DNA of 64,000 nucleotides from Lentisphaerota bacterium (lineage in GTDB: Bacteria > Verrucomicrobiota > Lentisphaeria > Oligosphaerales > JABHEG01), in contig JABHEG010000060.1 in assembly GCA_018676675.1 (NCBI GenBank), positions 35,252 to 99,251 on the forward strand, in the 5' to 3' direction. A model generated the notes under the pieces. It made no database searches. It was not told where the DNA came from and saw only the letters and a program-made list of their open reading frames with translations. The position numbers and the translations under genes are program-made. Every line of letters begins with the position of its first letter. Within the stretch, counting starts at the first letter, position 1. Shown piece by piece: positions 9,469 to 19,438 of this stretch.

Positions 9469-9580
9469 TGGTGCTGCTTGACATGGGCGTCAGTCCGTCG
9501 GGCCGGCACTCGGCTGAGATCTGGTGTTCGCCATTTCCAGAACGGTGCGCCAACCCCGTTCTCCCTGGCCCGCACGGCGA

Positions 9581-10663
9581 CTATCGCTTATCTTCCTTGC
9601 CCCGGAACACGTTGAGGAACTTCCCCCATCTCGAACGCCCCTTCCCTTCGCCAACGGGAGGGGAAGGCAACGCCGCTTTGTCGCCACCGACTCCCCCCCC
9701 TCCTTCCTTGCGTCCGTCAGCCGTCTCGGGAGCCGAGGAGGCGATTGGGCGAAACTCATCCCACGCCACCGAGTCCTGGCGTTCCCCCGCGTAGTGGAAA
9801 TCAACGCCCGGGACAGCCGGCCGGCCCCCGACCACCATGACGCGCCCCACGTCGGAATCGCGGGTCAACTGTGGAAGGCTCTCCTCCGCCATGTAGTACT
9901 TATCCTGGACCAGCTTCGCATTGCGATCATAGACCCGGTATGAGTAGAACCGTGACCTGACCTGAATGAAGGTGTGAATGTTGCTCATGGCGTCAACATC
10001 ACAGGCCGGTACCGTACCACCAATCCGGGGGCCCAATCGCGTGATACCGTAGACCATCGTGTCGTCCTCAATCCGCAAACAGTAGATATCACGTTCCGAA
10101 TTATGGAAGAGCAGCAGCGATGCCGTGCGGGTCTGAATCGCTTCGGTCTTACTGCCGCTGGGCAGCCCGAACGTGCGCGTCCACACCGGCACGCCGTCTC
10201 GGATCTCGATGGTAAGAGAGTTTGACCGGTAGTCGTTTGGCAGTCGCTCATGGCCAATCTGCGCACTGACCGTGAAGATCCCCTCTCGCTGCATGTCGTA
10301 GACTTGGTTCAGGCCAATGGTCAGACGCCGCGTCTCGCCGGCACTCAGAATCAGATCCGCAACAGGATTCGCCTTCGGGTCAAGCTTGGGTGCTTGGAAG
10401 CCACCGTCGCTTTCGATGAGGAATTCCAGCTGGCCATGCTGGGACGTCTCGGTCCCAAACGAAAGAGAGTTCCCGCTGTAGTTGCGGATCGTCACCGTCA
10501 CCTGCATGAGCTCATAGCGCACATAGCGGTTCAGGTCTGACTCAAGAGCGATCCCAATGACCGGCTGTGCGATGGCTGAGAGCGATCTGAGGGCAACCAA
10601 CACCAACAACGGAAGAAGCCAATTGGCCTTTCCCGCGCTGAGTAGAAAAGATCCGTTTCTCAT
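9581..10663 (-). CDS. Hypothetical secreted protein (360 aa)
   Basis: No family is recognised with confidence. Residues about 1-30 (basic start, then LLPLLVLVALRSL and SAIAQ) read as a signal peptide. The mature part is beta-rich, with an N-terminal stretch (EPV-type and VTVTIRNYSG) that resembles an immunoglobulin-like or CARDB-like fold. The start is the ATG at 10663, 9 bases after AAGGAG; a second ATG at 10672 touches that site and is less likely. The last roughly 45 residues are Gly- and Pro-rich low complexity and contain PSPPVGEG, which coincides with a palindromic DNA repeat, so the tail may be a recent insertion. Confidence 0.6.
   Translation of the reverse strand: MRNGSFLLSAGKANWLLPLLVLVALRSLSAIAQPVIGIALESDLNRYVRYELMQVTVTIRNYSGNSLSFGTETSQHGQLEFLIESDGGFQAPKLDPKANPVADLILSAGETRRLTIGLNQVYDMQREGIFTVSAQIGHERLPNDYRSNSLTIEIRDGVPVWTRTFGLPSGSKTEAIQTRTASLLLFHNSERDIYCLRIEDDTMVYGITRLGPRIGGTVPACDVDAMSNIHTFIQVRSRFYSYRVYDRNAKLVQDKYYMAEESLPQLTRDSDVGRVMVVGGRPAVPGVDFHYAGERQDSVAWDEFRPIASSAPETADGRKEGGGGVGGDKAALPSPPVGEGKGRSRWGKFLNVFRGKEDKR
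9640..9667. repeat. REP-like palindrome inside the 3' end of a coding region
   Basis: Positions 9640-9649 pair with 9658-9667 (10 bp with one G-T wobble, 8-nt loop). The minus-strand translation contains PSPPVGEG, a peptide often produced when repetitive extragenic palindromes fall inside reading frames. One copy only is visible here. Confidence 0.4.
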
Positions 10664-10752
10664 TGCAGACATCTCCTTACTGTTTTGCACGCCTCGGAAC
10701 AAGCACACAGTCCCTGTCGCCTGGGGATCCGCACCCCGAGAAGACGTGATGG

Positions 10753-11814
10753 TCAAGTGCCGTCGTCATCTTCCTCCAGGGCGCTCTCCTTGAGTCTGCC
10801 GATGACGGCAGCAGCGACAGCTTCCGAATCCACTCCCGTATGACACTCACGTGACCCGAGCGGACACTCACGGGAGAAACACGGAGCCAGCTCACAACTT
10901 CCAGTGAAGACCTCGTGTCCCTCCCCATAGGGCCCCGTAAGCTGCGGATCCGTCGGCCCAAACAGAGCCGCGGCAGGAATGCCGAGGGCTGCCGCCAGAT
11001 GCATAGGGCCACTGTCATTGGTGAGGAGCACGGTCGACAGACGGAGCAGCTCCACCAGCGTCTGCAGATCTGTTTCGCCGGCCAGATTCTCAGGCTTCGC
11101 CACGGCACACGCTGCCACGACCTGCTCACCAATGGACCGTTCATCATCGCTCCCAAGAACCCAACACTGAACGTCCGGCACTTCGCGAGCAACCGCATCC
11201 AGCACACGTCCGAAAAAGTCAGGAGGCCAGGTCTTGGTCCCCCAACGGCTGCCTGGGGCAACCGCAAAGACGGGCTTTGTCGTGTCCAGGCCGTGCTCCC
11301 CAAACGCCTGCCGGGCCGCCTTTACCAAGTCGTGCTGTGGGGCCAGAATGGGTGGAATCAAGTCAAGGCGGATGTCCATGGCTGACCGAACAAGGAAGAC
11401 GTTCTTGTCAGCCGCATGTTGCAGATTCGCCGGTAGCAGCACACGATCGCTGTAGAAAAAATGGGCTCCCTCCCGACAGCGTCGGAAGCCGACGCGTCGA
11501 CGGCCCCCGCTGAACCACGCGATCAAACCGCTACGCAACAACCCCTGGAGGTCAATAACAACATCGTATCTGCGTTGCCGCAAATCACTCAGGAAGGAGA
11601 GAACTCCGAAGCAATGCCGAAGCTGGCCAAGCCGCTTGCGCCGAAAAACAACGATCTCATCGACTGCGGGAAAGAGCTCAACAATGCCCGCAAATGTGTC
11701 GTTTACCACCCACGTGATGTGGGCCTCAGGCATCGCTTGCCGGATCAACTCAACTGCCGGGAACGCATGCAAAATGTCCCCGAAGCTGCTGGGTTTGACG
11801 ATGAGAATGTTCAC
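10753..11814 (-). CDS. Glycosyltransferase family 9 (LPS heptosyltransferase-like)
   Basis: GT9 enzymes add heptose from an ADP-activated donor to the LPS inner core at the cytoplasmic face of the inner membrane. The N-terminus MNILIVKPSSFGDILHAFPA and DLQGLLRSG (about 94-102) resemble heptosyltransferase I (WaaC), APGSRWGTKTWP (about 187-198) is the donor-domain entry, and TNDSGPMHLAAALG followed by LFGPTDP is the family signature near the C-terminus. The 353-residue length is normal. The end EEDDDGT is acidic. Exact acceptor (WaaC or WaaF role) cannot be told from sequence. Confidence 0.85.
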   Translation of the reverse strand: MNILIVKPSSFGDILHAFPAVELIRQAMPEAHITWVVNDTFAGIVELFPAVDEIVVFRRKRLGQLRHCFGVLSFLSDLRQRRYDVVIDLQGLLRSGLIAWFSGGRRRVGFRRCREGAHFFYSDRVLLPANLQHAADKNVFLVRSAMDIRLDLIPPILAPQHDLVKAARQAFGEHGLDTTKPVFAVAPGSRWGTKTWPPDFFGRVLDAVAREVPDVQCWVLGSDDERSIGEQVVAACAVAKPENLAGETDLQTLVELLRLSTVLLTNDSGPMHLAAALGIPAAALFGPTDPQLTGPYGEGHEVFTGSCELAPCFSRECPLGSRECHTGVDSEAVAAAVIGRLKESALEEDDDGT

Positions 11815-11983
11815 AGAGACCTCGGGGCTAGACGAGAAATGACCTCTGCCGAAAAATCTAAGGGCCGGATGAGAGGATCCGCGGACAACGCATTAACTGA
11901 GCTGGCAGACCGATGGAAAACCGCAGGGCGAGCCTGTTCCCGGGGATGTGGAGGGAACACCCCGTTAGGCAAGAGCGCGTACG

Positions 11984-12712
11984 TCAGCGCCCGAACGCGA
12001 GACGCTGAGCCAAGCGTTCCGGAAGCCCCGCTTCCAGAATTTTCTTCTGGCTGGACTTGATGTCGTACTCGACCCGGAAGAGCTCAACTCGCCGTTCCTC
12101 AGGAGAATACACAGCAAAGCCGGCTCGCGGGTCACCGTCACGCGGCTGCCCTACGCTAGCCACGTTGATGAGGTACTTGTGCCCCGGTTGGAACACAATC
12201 TCGCGGTACTTCCCCCCGATGATGTCACCAAACTTCTCGAAGGCCAACGGCACATGCGTGTGCCCAAAAAAGCACACCTGCGTGAACTGGTACCCGAGAC
12301 AGACGCCGGCACTGAACTTGTCAAAGATGTAACCCCACATATGCGGCATGTCGAGGGTCGCGTGCACGAGTGTCACCTTGGTGCCGACCGTCTGCCGATA
12401 GGGCAGCGAGGCCAGCCACACCTTCTGATCCTCATTGAGTTGCCTGCGGGTCCACTCAATCGCCATCGCAGCCTGAGGGTTGAAACCGATCAACTCACTG
12501 TCTGAACTGGCCTGCTCATCGTGGTTTCCCTTCACCACGACTTCAGGATCAAGGCTGCGGATCAGCTCAAGGCACTCCTGCGGATTGGCGTTGTAGCCGA
12601 CAATGTCACCAATGCACAGGTACCTGTCGACGCCACACTCCTCAGCTTTCTCAAGCACAGCGGTAAGTGCTTCGAGGTTTGCGTGGATGTCGCCGATGAT
12701 CGCATACTTCAT
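11984..12712 (-). CDS. Metallophosphoesterase family protein (YfcE/MJ0936-like)
   Basis: A 242-residue calcineurin-like phosphoesterase that probably hydrolyses a phosphodiester or phosphomonoester with a two-metal centre. All core motifs are present: GDIHAN (7-12), GDIVGYN (about 35-41), GNHD (about 62-65), a histidine in LVHATLD and GHTHVP (about 150-155). The protein lacks a signal peptide, so it is cytoplasmic. It lies on the same strand as the DUF2851 gene upstream and the GT9 gene downstream, but the spacers (55 and 169 bases) do not prove one operon. Substrate unknown. Confidence 0.85.
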   Translation of the reverse strand: MKYAIIGDIHANLEALTAVLEKAEECGVDRYLCIGDIVGYNANPQECLELIRSLDPEVVVKGNHDEQASSDSELIGFNPQAAMAIEWTRRQLNEDQKVWLASLPYRQTVGTKVTLVHATLDMPHMWGYIFDKFSAGVCLGYQFTQVCFFGHTHVPLAFEKFGDIIGGKYREIVFQPGHKYLINVASVGQPRDGDPRAGFAVYSPEERRVELFRVEYDIKSSQKKILEAGLPERLAQRLAFGR

Positions 12713-12767
12713 ATGATGAACCAGATTCCGCGTCCAGACACGCGTTTACAACGGATCCGCAGACAGG

Positions 12768-14276
12768 CTAAGAAATGTATTCCGCTGGCCTGGGTTGTGC
12801 AACCGAGTCCCTCTGAACAAACGGACAATTTTCGCACGCACTTTCGAGGCTCAGACAGAAACTGCGATAGAGCTCAATGATACCTTGCTGCTCACAGGCC
12901 CCACCGAGCACCACTGCTGCTCTGCTCGGCGGCACAAGAAAACGATGCACCGCCTCCGTGAGCACACGATTATTCTGAAGAGGCGGAACGCCACAATAGG
13001 CTTCCGTAGCCGACGCTGCAAGGGCAGTATCGCCACTTCGACGACCAGAGGCGACCAGAAACGGCAGAACGACGTTTACCAACAGATCCTGGCGTCGACA
13101 CGCTCCGAGCAACGTGGCGGGCCGCGAGGTGCGAGCACCAAACGTCCGGAAGGCCTCCCATCTGCTGCGCACACGGAGACTCTCCCGTAACAAATGGGCC
13201 AGCTGTGAAGCCGTGGTAGCTGCGGCAGCCAGCCCGACCAGCCACCCATGGAGGTTCCATTTGCTCGCCTCAAGCAACTCGAGGCCAGCGGCCAGCCTTC
13301 GGTGGGTGCTGTTCAGCGGCCGACTCGACCGGGAGGACCAATCCAGATCAAGACGCGGCAACCCCAAGGTCCACCACCTGTCCCACAGTTCGGCCACATG
13401 CTGCTGCCAAATCGGGTCGACGTGATCTACGCTTGGATCCGGCAGCAGTCCGGCCGCACCAAAAAGCGCCGCTTCTCTCGTCATTGGGTCCGGAAGGTCC
13501 GCAAGGAGTTCCAGCGGGAGTTCCCGAGCCAGCACGCGCATGGGTTCCTGATTCACCTTGTATCCCAGAGCCTCGAACACGGCCTCATAGAGAGCTTGGG
13601 CCACTCCGTTGGCGACCATCCCACGCTGAAGACGGAGTACCTTGTCATCAAACCTGGCCAGGCCAGCTATCCGCAGCAGGCGAGACAAATGCTCGTCGCC
13701 GACATTCGCCCAATCGGCGGCGCAACCTCCTGGGGCCACTTTCTGGGCATAGGGGTAGTCACTCCCGGTGATCTCATCAAGCAGTACGTGCCACGGCTGT
13801 GGGAGATGGTCCCCCAGGCAAAAAACGGGCACGCCGGACGGTCCCCCCGTCTCTTCGCCACTCGCCAACCATACCACGTGCAGAATGACCTCTGAGTAGG
13901 CGGGGTCATTGTGGTGGCCATGTCGCCGCCAGTCAGCCACATCCCGATGGATCTCGACCGCGCCACGGCGCACGGAATCCCCAATGCGGATGGCCGCGTC
14001 GTGGAAGTCCGGACCGGGGCCCACATTCCATATCCCGGTGCTGATCACGCTCAGTGGTTCTCCGTCAGCCGTCCGCATTGCCCGAACGAATCGGCGCTCG
14101 TTCCAGAGGATCTGCAAAAAGCGTTCACACCATTGAAATCGCTGCCCCGCTTGGCTATTGTCATGCAACTGCAGGCACTGAGCGCGACGCGCTCGAACAC
14201 GTGAACGCAGGGCGTTAAATGAAACCAGACCAGCCCATCTCCCCGAGGTCTCTGAGGTACCACGTGCACAGGTCAT
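12768..14276 (-). CDS. DUF2851 family protein
   Basis: A 502-residue protein of the uncharacterised DUF2851 family. The recognisable part is near residues 50-150: FLQILWNERRF, GIWNVGPGPDFHDAAI, VEIHRDVADWRRHGHHND and PAYSEVILHVVW. The C-terminal CENC with C-rich spacing might bind a metal. AAGGAG lies 7 bases before the ATG. The gene is divergent from htrA across a 58-base AT-rich spacer. Function is unknown; the acidic and His residues around VEIH suggest a nuclease-like active site, but this is speculation. Confidence 0.8.
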   Translation of the reverse strand: MTCARGTSETSGRWAGLVSFNALRSRVRARRAQCLQLHDNSQAGQRFQWCERFLQILWNERRFVRAMRTADGEPLSVISTGIWNVGPGPDFHDAAIRIGDSVRRGAVEIHRDVADWRRHGHHNDPAYSEVILHVVWLASGEETGGPSGVPVFCLGDHLPQPWHVLLDEITGSDYPYAQKVAPGGCAADWANVGDEHLSRLLRIAGLARFDDKVLRLQRGMVANGVAQALYEAVFEALGYKVNQEPMRVLARELPLELLADLPDPMTREAALFGAAGLLPDPSVDHVDPIWQQHVAELWDRWWTLGLPRLDLDWSSRSSRPLNSTHRRLAAGLELLEASKWNLHGWLVGLAAAATTASQLAHLLRESLRVRSRWEAFRTFGARTSRPATLLGACRRQDLLVNVVLPFLVASGRRSGDTALAASATEAYCGVPPLQNNRVLTEAVHRFLVPPSRAAVVLGGACEQQGIIELYRSFCLSLESACENCPFVQRDSVAQPRPAEYIS

Positions 14277-14334
14277 TTTCTGTCTCCTTTCTCCCTATGT
14301 AGACACTGTTAAATATTAGCATTCATAACAGACT
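14277..14334. promoter_or_regulatory. Divergent AT-rich promoter spacer (DUF2851 gene / htrA)
   Basis: This 58-base spacer is clearly AT-richer than its surroundings and must hold the promoters of both divergent genes. No box pair matches consensus well enough to choose. The htrA ATG at 14335 has no ribosome-binding site, so that message may be leaderless or begin at the ATG at 14347. Confidence 0.35.
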
Positions 14335-15690
14335 ATGTCAAGACACATGCAAAAGCTCCAAATCCCCTGTATTTGCGGACTCGTGATCACGTCCAGCCTG
14401 GCCGCTGCCGCGGGAGACACCGCGCGCATCACGCCGGTTGTGAAGGCAGTCCAACAAGTCATGCCGAGCGTCGTGAACATCAGTACGGAGCAGATGGTCC
14501 AGGTTTCAGACCCATTCGCCCTCTTCTTCAACGACTTCTTCGGCCGTCACCTTGCTCGGTATGAGAAGGAGTCCATACCTCTTGGCAGTGGGGTGGTTGT
14601 GTGTTGCGGAGGGCTCGTGGTCACCAATTATCATGTGGTGAGTCGAGCCTCTCAGACGCTGATTCGCTTCCTGGACGGGCGACAGAGCGCCGCACGTCTG
14701 ATCGCGTACGATGCCGCGAACGATCTGGCTCTGCTCAAAGTGGAAAGCGATCTAGGTAAGACCGAGTTGCACGGCGTGGAATTCGGCCTGCCGGGAGACT
14801 TGATGCTGGGTGAGACAGTGGTGGCAGTGGGCAACCCCTTCGGCTTGGGACACACGGTCACCGACGGCGTGTTGAGCGCCAAGAACCGCAGTCTCACGGA
14901 GGGACGAGTCACGTTCAATGACATCATCCAGACGGATGCTGCAATCAACCCTGGAAACAGCGGAGGACCGTTGATCAACCTCGACGGTGAGCTCATCGGT
15001 CTGAACATCGCCATTCGGCGCGATGCGGAGGGAATCGGCTTTGCCATCCCAATGAGCCGCATTGAGGCAATTCTCGCCCGGTGGCTGGTGCCGTCCCGGT
15101 TTTCCCTCGCAGCCTGTGGCCTAATCCCGGAAACAGTAGTCGAGGAAGGCAAACCGCATGTCATCGTTGCCGAGATCGAGCCCGGAAGCCCGATCGCCGC
15201 AACCCCCCTTGAAGTCGGAGTGACGTTGGTCACCGTCAACGGCAAGGCGGTGTCGCGAGCCGTGGACGTCTCGCGAATCCTGTGGCGACTGCGCCCGGGG
15301 GACAATCTAAAAATCCAGACCGCGACAGGAGGAAAGGTCGAAACACGGATTGGGACGATGTCCCCCGACCGACTTGTTCGTCGACGGCTTGGTCTGCAGC
15401 TTCAGGAACTCACCCCAGCCCTCACGCAGGCGTTGGGATTGTCTGAGGACCTACAAGGTCTGGCCATCAGCGAAGTGCTGCCCGAAAGCGAATTCGCCGC
15501 TGTGAAGGCGCGACGTGGAGACATCATCGTGAGCATTGGGGGCAAGAGCGCAAGGAATATGGACGACGTGTTTGAGGCCCTCCGGGGTCTCATACCTGGT
15601 GATTCCGTCGGAGTGGTGCTGATCGCGGTTGAGAGTATCCGAGGCCGCACGTTCCTCCGCCGATTCCCACTGACTGTCCCGCTTAACTGA
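14335..15690 (+). CDS. HtrA/DegP-type serine protease with two PDZ domains
   Basis: A periplasmic quality-control protease of 451 residues. A signal peptide ends about residue 25 (SSLAAAA). The trypsin-like domain carries the triad H100 (TNYHVV), D130 (NDLALLKV) and S209 (GNSGGPL). Two PDZ domains follow, at about 255-345 and 355-445, the second with the typical AARRGDIIVSIGG-like turn. Length and architecture match DegP/DegQ relatives. The N-terminal loop with FALFFNDFFG resembles the LA-loop region. The next gene, an FtsB-like protein, starts 47 bases on. Confidence 0.92.
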   Translation: MSRHMQKLQIPCICGLVITSSLAAAAGDTARITPVVKAVQQVMPSVVNISTEQMVQVSDPFALFFNDFFGRHLARYEKESIPLGSGVVVCCGGLVVTNYHVVSRASQTLIRFLDGRQSAARLIAYDAANDLALLKVESDLGKTELHGVEFGLPGDLMLGETVVAVGNPFGLGHTVTDGVLSAKNRSLTEGRVTFNDIIQTDAAINPGNSGGPLINLDGELIGLNIAIRRDAEGIGFAIPMSRIEAILARWLVPSRFSLAACGLIPETVVEEGKPHVIVAEIEPGSPIAATPLEVGVTLVTVNGKAVSRAVDVSRILWRLRPGDNLKIQTATGGKVETRIGTMSPDRLVRRRLGLQLQELTPALTQALGLSEDLQGLAISEVLPESEFAAVKARRGDIIVSIGGKSARNMDDVFEALRGLIPGDSVGVVLIAVESIRGRTFLRRFPLTVPLN

Positions 15691-15737
15691 GCCGCGGCAG
15701 CCCCGCCCGGACACCGACCAACTTTAGACAGGAATGC

Positions 15738-16076
15738 ATGAAACCACGCGACTACCTACTCCTCTTCGTCCTCGTCGTCCTCTGCTGCGTCTCACTCTAT
15801 TTCCTTCTCCCCGCATACACCAAGTACCGTCACACGCGGCGAACGGTCTACGAGCTGAAAGCGGACATTGAGCGCCAAGAGCGTGAACTCGCAGAGCTGC
15901 GCAGGGAGATGGGTGCACTGCGCACGGATTACCGCGCTATTGAGCGGGTCGCCCGGGAGAAGTTCCGCTGGTGCAAGGATGGGGAAACGATCTACCGTTT
16001 TGACCCGCCGCGACGCGCTGAGCCCTCTCCTGCCCCTCCTTCCGGAGGAGGGCAGACGGTTGAGCCACAACCATGA
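15738..16076 (+). CDS. FtsB/DivIC family septum formation protein
   Basis: A 112-residue bitopic division protein. Residues 7-28 form a single membrane segment, followed by a coiled coil from about 38 to 66, then AREKFRWCKDGETIYRF, which matches the FtsB/DivIC ending where the phrase E-K-x-x-x-x-x-x-x-GE is conserved. The last 25 residues are Pro-rich and likely disordered. By family it would bridge FtsL and FtsQ in the divisome. The next start is 13 bases after its stop. Confidence 0.82.
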   Translation: MKPRDYLLLFVLVVLCCVSLYFLLPAYTKYRHTRRTVYELKADIERQERELAELRREMGALRTDYRAIERVAREKFRWCKDGETIYRFDPPRRAEPSPAPPSGGGQTVEPQP

Positions 16077-16089
16077 GGCCCAGATACGA

Positions 16090-16719
16090 ATGACGGATAC
16101 CGAAGCCAACGATGGGGCACCCCAGCCCGTGAGAACGCCCATTGCGCTGCAGCTCCCACTGTCAGAAGAAGCCGTGCGCGGTCTCTCAGTCGGGGACTTG
16201 GTGAGCCTGACCGGCCGCTTGGTGACTGGTCGAGATGCCGTCCACCATCACCTGTTTGGCGGGGCGCGCCCCCCCTGTGACCTGACAGGCACGGCGGTCT
16301 ATCATTGCGGCCCGGTCACCGTAATGGAGGACGGCGGATGGCACGTAATGGCCGCCGGCCCGACGACGTCCATCCGGGAAGAACCATACATGGCCGGCAT
16401 TATCGCCAGATTCGCCCTTCGGGCTGTCATCGGGAAGGGAGGAATGGGGCCTCAAACACTCGCGGCCTGCGGCGCTCACGGCTGCGTGTATCTGCATGCC
16501 GTCGGTGGAGCTGCTCAGATCCTGGCGCAGGCCATTGAGCGAGTCATAGCTGTCCATTGGGAGGAGACGTTTGGGCTTCCGGAAGCAATCTGGGAACTTG
16601 AGGTAAAGGACTTCCCAGCCCTGGTCACGATGGACACGCATGGTCAGAGCCTGCACGAGGATGTGGGAACGGCCTCCCAAGCTGCGTTTGACCGGCTGAC
16701 GTCGTTGCCCGGCGGTTAG
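16090..16719 (+). CDS. Fumarate hydratase class I / L-tartrate dehydratase beta-subunit-like protein
   Basis: A 209-residue homologue of the beta subunit (C-terminal domain) of iron-sulfur hydro-lyases. Recognisable segments are SLTGRLVTGRDAVHHHL, VYHCGPV, GPTTSIREEPY, IGKGGMG, LHAVGGAA, FGLPEAIWELEVKDFPA and THGQSLHEDV. The alpha subunit, which carries the 4Fe-4S cluster, is not in the window, so activity depends on a distant partner or another role. I start at ATG 16090 because the frame upstream overlaps the ftsB-like gene and shows no family similarity. Confidence 0.85.
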   Translation: MTDTEANDGAPQPVRTPIALQLPLSEEAVRGLSVGDLVSLTGRLVTGRDAVHHHLFGGARPPCDLTGTAVYHCGPVTVMEDGGWHVMAAGPTTSIREEPYMAGIIARFALRAVIGKGGMGPQTLAACGAHGCVYLHAVGGAAQILAQAIERVIAVHWEETFGLPEAIWELEVKDFPALVTMDTHGQSLHEDVGTASQAAFDRLTSLPGG

Positions 16720-16791
16720 TGGCGGGAGTAGGGAAACACGCCCTTCCCACAGCCCAGCTGAGGTGCGTCCCCTACGACCTCAGCCCGCCAC
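16719..16791. terminator. Nested hairpin between convergent genes
   Basis: An inner perfect 8-bp stem (16757-16764 with 16777-16784) sits inside an outer 8-bp stem (16719-16726 with 16784-16791); the two share position 16784, so they are alternatives or adjust by a base. The site separates the dehydratase gene from priA, which converge. No T run follows. Confidence 0.4.
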
Positions 16792-16796
16792 GCTCT

Positions 16797-19025
16797 TCAG
16801 AGGAGGCCTCGCGGGTCAATATCAACATAGACATCCGCTTCCTTCTCATCTCGATTGGCCTGCAATGAAAGCTGACGAAGGAACCGGATGAGAGCCAGCG
16901 TGGGCCCGCCCCGAAGGGTAATCTGGTACCGGTAGAATCGGCGTACTCTGGCAATGGGTGCCGGCATAGGACCTATCACCTGAACCGACTCCGGGAGCCT
17001 CTCGGACAGGTGCTCGGCGAAACGTTCGGCTGCGCCCGATGCCTTGCTTTCCTCCTCACTGCGGAAGTGAACAATGGCCATGTGAGTAACGGGGGGAAAG
17101 CCAAGGGCCTGTCGCATGGGCATTTCCTCCTCGTAGAACCCAACAAAGTCGTGCCCCAAGGCGAACTCCAAGGCAGGATGGTAGGGCGTGTACGTCTGCA
17201 CGATGACCCGGCCCGGCACGTCACCACGCCCTGCCCTGCCCGCAACCTGTGTCAGCAACTGGAAGGTCCTCTCGCCGGCTCGGAAATCAGGCAGGTGCAG
17301 CCCCAGATCCGCGAAGATGACCCCCACCAGAGTGACGTTGGGGAAGTGGAGGCCTTTCGCGATCATCTGCGTCCCGATGAGAATCTGGACTCTCCCGGCA
17401 CGAAAGGCATCAAGCATGTGTTTGTGGGAGTGCTTGGTCGTCATCGTGTCGGAGTCCATACGCCCGATCTTGGCCTGGGGAAACAGCTTTTGGGCAATCG
17501 ACTCGACTTTCTCCGTTCCGAGCCCGGTGTAACGGATCTCTGTGTCACCACACTGAGGACAACGCTGAGGTGCAGGCAAGAGGCATCCGCAGAGGTGGCA
17601 GCAGAGCCTTTCGACGCCCCGATGGTATGTGAAAGCGGTACTGCAGTCCTCGCACATCGCCACATAGCCGCACTCCGTACAAAGCATCTGGGTGGCATAA
17701 CCGCGGCGATTGAGGAAGAGCAACGTCTGGTCGCCACTCTCCAGACGCTGCCGAATCAGGTCCGTCAGCCTGCGAGAGAATACCCTGGACCCGCCTCTGA
17801 GGACAGCCTCGGCACGCATATCAACGACCTCCATCGCGGGGAGGCGGCGTGAATCGACCCGAACAGGCATGTCAGCAAGGACATACTTGCCGACTCGGCA
17901 GTTGTAATACGATTCCAGCGAAGGCGTTGCTGATCCAAGGACAACGGTCGCATTCTCCATGCGTCCGCGCATCACGGCCACATCCCGTGCCTGGTAGCGG
18001 GGGGCTTCGTCCTGCTTGTACGTGTTCTCGTGTTCCTCGTCAACCACGATCAGAGCGAGTTTCCTGAACGGGGCGAACAGGGCGGAACGAGCTCCGACCA
18101 CAATCTGGGTCCGCCCCTCGTGAATCTTGGTCCACTCATCGAAACGCTCGCCATCACTCAAGCCGCTGTGCAGAACACTGACGGTCTCTCCGAAACGACT
18201 GCGGAACCGATCCGTCGTTTGAGGCGTCAAGGCGATCTCCGGGACCAAGACGATCGCTTCCCGCCCGTTCTCAAGACATGACTGGATCGCCTGGAGGTAT
18301 ACCTCGGTCTTCCCGCTGCCGGTGACGCCGTGCAGGAGAATGACGCGGGCGTCCTCTGCCGTCAGGCTCGATCGCACGATTTCGAGCGCGGCCGCCTGTT
18401 CGGGATACAGCTTCAGCGGGGCCGTGGGCAAGACGACGTCACCGGCAAAAGGGTCGCGGTCAACACTCCGCTCCTCAACCACGATCAACTCCTCCTCAGC
18501 GAGACGCTTCACCACAGCAGCTCCCGCTTTCGCTTCGGCGAGAAGGAAAGAAACACTCGAGGCCCCCGCTCGCACGAGTACCCTTAGGACCGCGGCCTGC
18601 TTCGGTGCTCGCTTTTCCAGGAGAGGGAGCCGCTCAGCCAGATCGACCTCAGGGTTAAGGCAGGCGAAACGCTGTTTCTTCCGACGGATCTTGCCGGTCC
18701 GAACAGCAGCCGGGAGCATCGCCCGGACAGCCTGTTCACGACTGCAGCAGTAGTACTTCGCGATCCACTCGGCCAGGCGAATCAGGTTTGGGGGGATCTG
18801 TTCACGCTGCCCCTCGACGTCCACGACTCGCTTCAGATCAGGAAAGTCTGACTTCTCCTTGAGGGCCACAACAAAGCCGGTGCGATGCCCTTTCTTGCCG
18901 AACGGCACCTTCACGCGGGCCCCAACCCTCACCCGTCCCAAGAGAGACGGAGGAATAGCGTAGTCGAACCCACGGTCGAGGGACAGGTTGATCACCACCT
19001 CTGCGATTGGCGTTTCACGGCTCAT
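16797..19025 (-). CDS. priA: Primosomal protein N' (PriA helicase)
   Basis: Restarts stalled replication forks as a 3'-5' helicase and primosome loader. The 742-residue protein has an N-terminal 3'-DNA-binding domain ([22 protein letters not shown]), Walker A in GVTGSGKT (233-240), the DEEH box at 329-332, an eight-cysteine zinc-binding insertion around 455-500 ([29 protein letters not shown]) and C-terminal helicase motifs ([21 protein letters not shown]). The start overlaps the yjbQ stop by 4 bases (ATGA), so the two are probably coupled. Confidence 0.95.
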   Translation of the reverse strand: MSRETPIAEVVINLSLDRGFDYAIPPSLLGRVRVGARVKVPFGKKGHRTGFVVALKEKSDFPDLKRVVDVEGQREQIPPNLIRLAEWIAKYYCCSREQAVRAMLPAAVRTGKIRRKKQRFACLNPEVDLAERLPLLEKRAPKQAAVLRVLVRAGASSVSFLLAEAKAGAAVVKRLAEEELIVVEERSVDRDPFAGDVVLPTAPLKLYPEQAAALEIVRSSLTAEDARVILLHGVTGSGKTEVYLQAIQSCLENGREAIVLVPEIALTPQTTDRFRSRFGETVSVLHSGLSDGERFDEWTKIHEGRTQIVVGARSALFAPFRKLALIVVDEEHENTYKQDEAPRYQARDVAVMRGRMENATVVLGSATPSLESYYNCRVGKYVLADMPVRVDSRRLPAMEVVDMRAEAVLRGGSRVFSRRLTDLIRQRLESGDQTLLFLNRRGYATQMLCTECGYVAMCEDCSTAFTYHRGVERLCCHLCGCLLPAPQRCPQCGDTEIRYTGLGTEKVESIAQKLFPQAKIGRMDSDTMTTKHSHKHMLDAFRAGRVQILIGTQMIAKGLHFPNVTLVGVIFADLGLHLPDFRAGERTFQLLTQVAGRAGRGDVPGRVIVQTYTPYHPALEFALGHDFVGFYEEEMPMRQALGFPPVTHMAIVHFRSEEESKASGAAERFAEHLSERLPESVQVIGPMPAPIARVRRFYRYQITLRGGPTLALIRFLRQLSLQANRDEKEADVYVDIDPRGLL

Positions 19026-19438
19026 TCGCCGATGATCTTGACGAGCACACGTTTCCGCCGTTTCCCGTCGAACTCACCATAGAAAATCTGTTCCCAGGGA
19101 CCAAAGTCGAGCTTCCCCGCTGTGATCGCCACCACGACCTCACGCCCCATGATGGTGCGTTTGAGGTGTGCGTCTGCGTTGTCCTCATAGCCATTGTGAG
19201 CATACTGGTCATAGGGCTTCTCGGGGGCCAGCTTCTCGAGCCACCTCTCATAATCGCTGTGAAGGCCAGATTCATCATCGTTGATGAAGACAGAGGCCGT
19301 GATGTGCATGGCATTGACCAACACCAGCCCTTCGCGAACACCCGATTCTCTGAGGCACTCGTTCACTGCCCCCGTGATGTTGGTGAGCTCCCGCCGCTGG
19401 CGGGCCTCGAACCAAAGCTCTTTCCGGTAGCTTTTCAT
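19022..19438 (-). CDS. yjbQ: YjbQ family protein (UPF0047, secondary thiamine-phosphate synthase-like)
   Basis: A 138-residue protein of the YjbQ/UPF0047 family, which can supply weak thiamine-phosphate synthase activity although the physiological role is unsettled. Key segments are [29 protein letters not shown], and [15 protein letters not shown] with FYGEFDG. The histidines in MHIT and DAHLK match the conserved metal or anion site. The gene ends inside the priA start. An FtsH- or ThiE-like gene is not nearby. Confidence 0.88.
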   Translation of the reverse strand: MKSYRKELWFEARQRRELTNITGAVNECLRESGVREGLVLVNAMHITASVFINDDESGLHSDYERWLEKLAPEKPYDQYAHNGYEDNADAHLKRTIMGREVVVAITAGKLDFGPWEQIFYGEFDGKRRKRVLVKIIGE

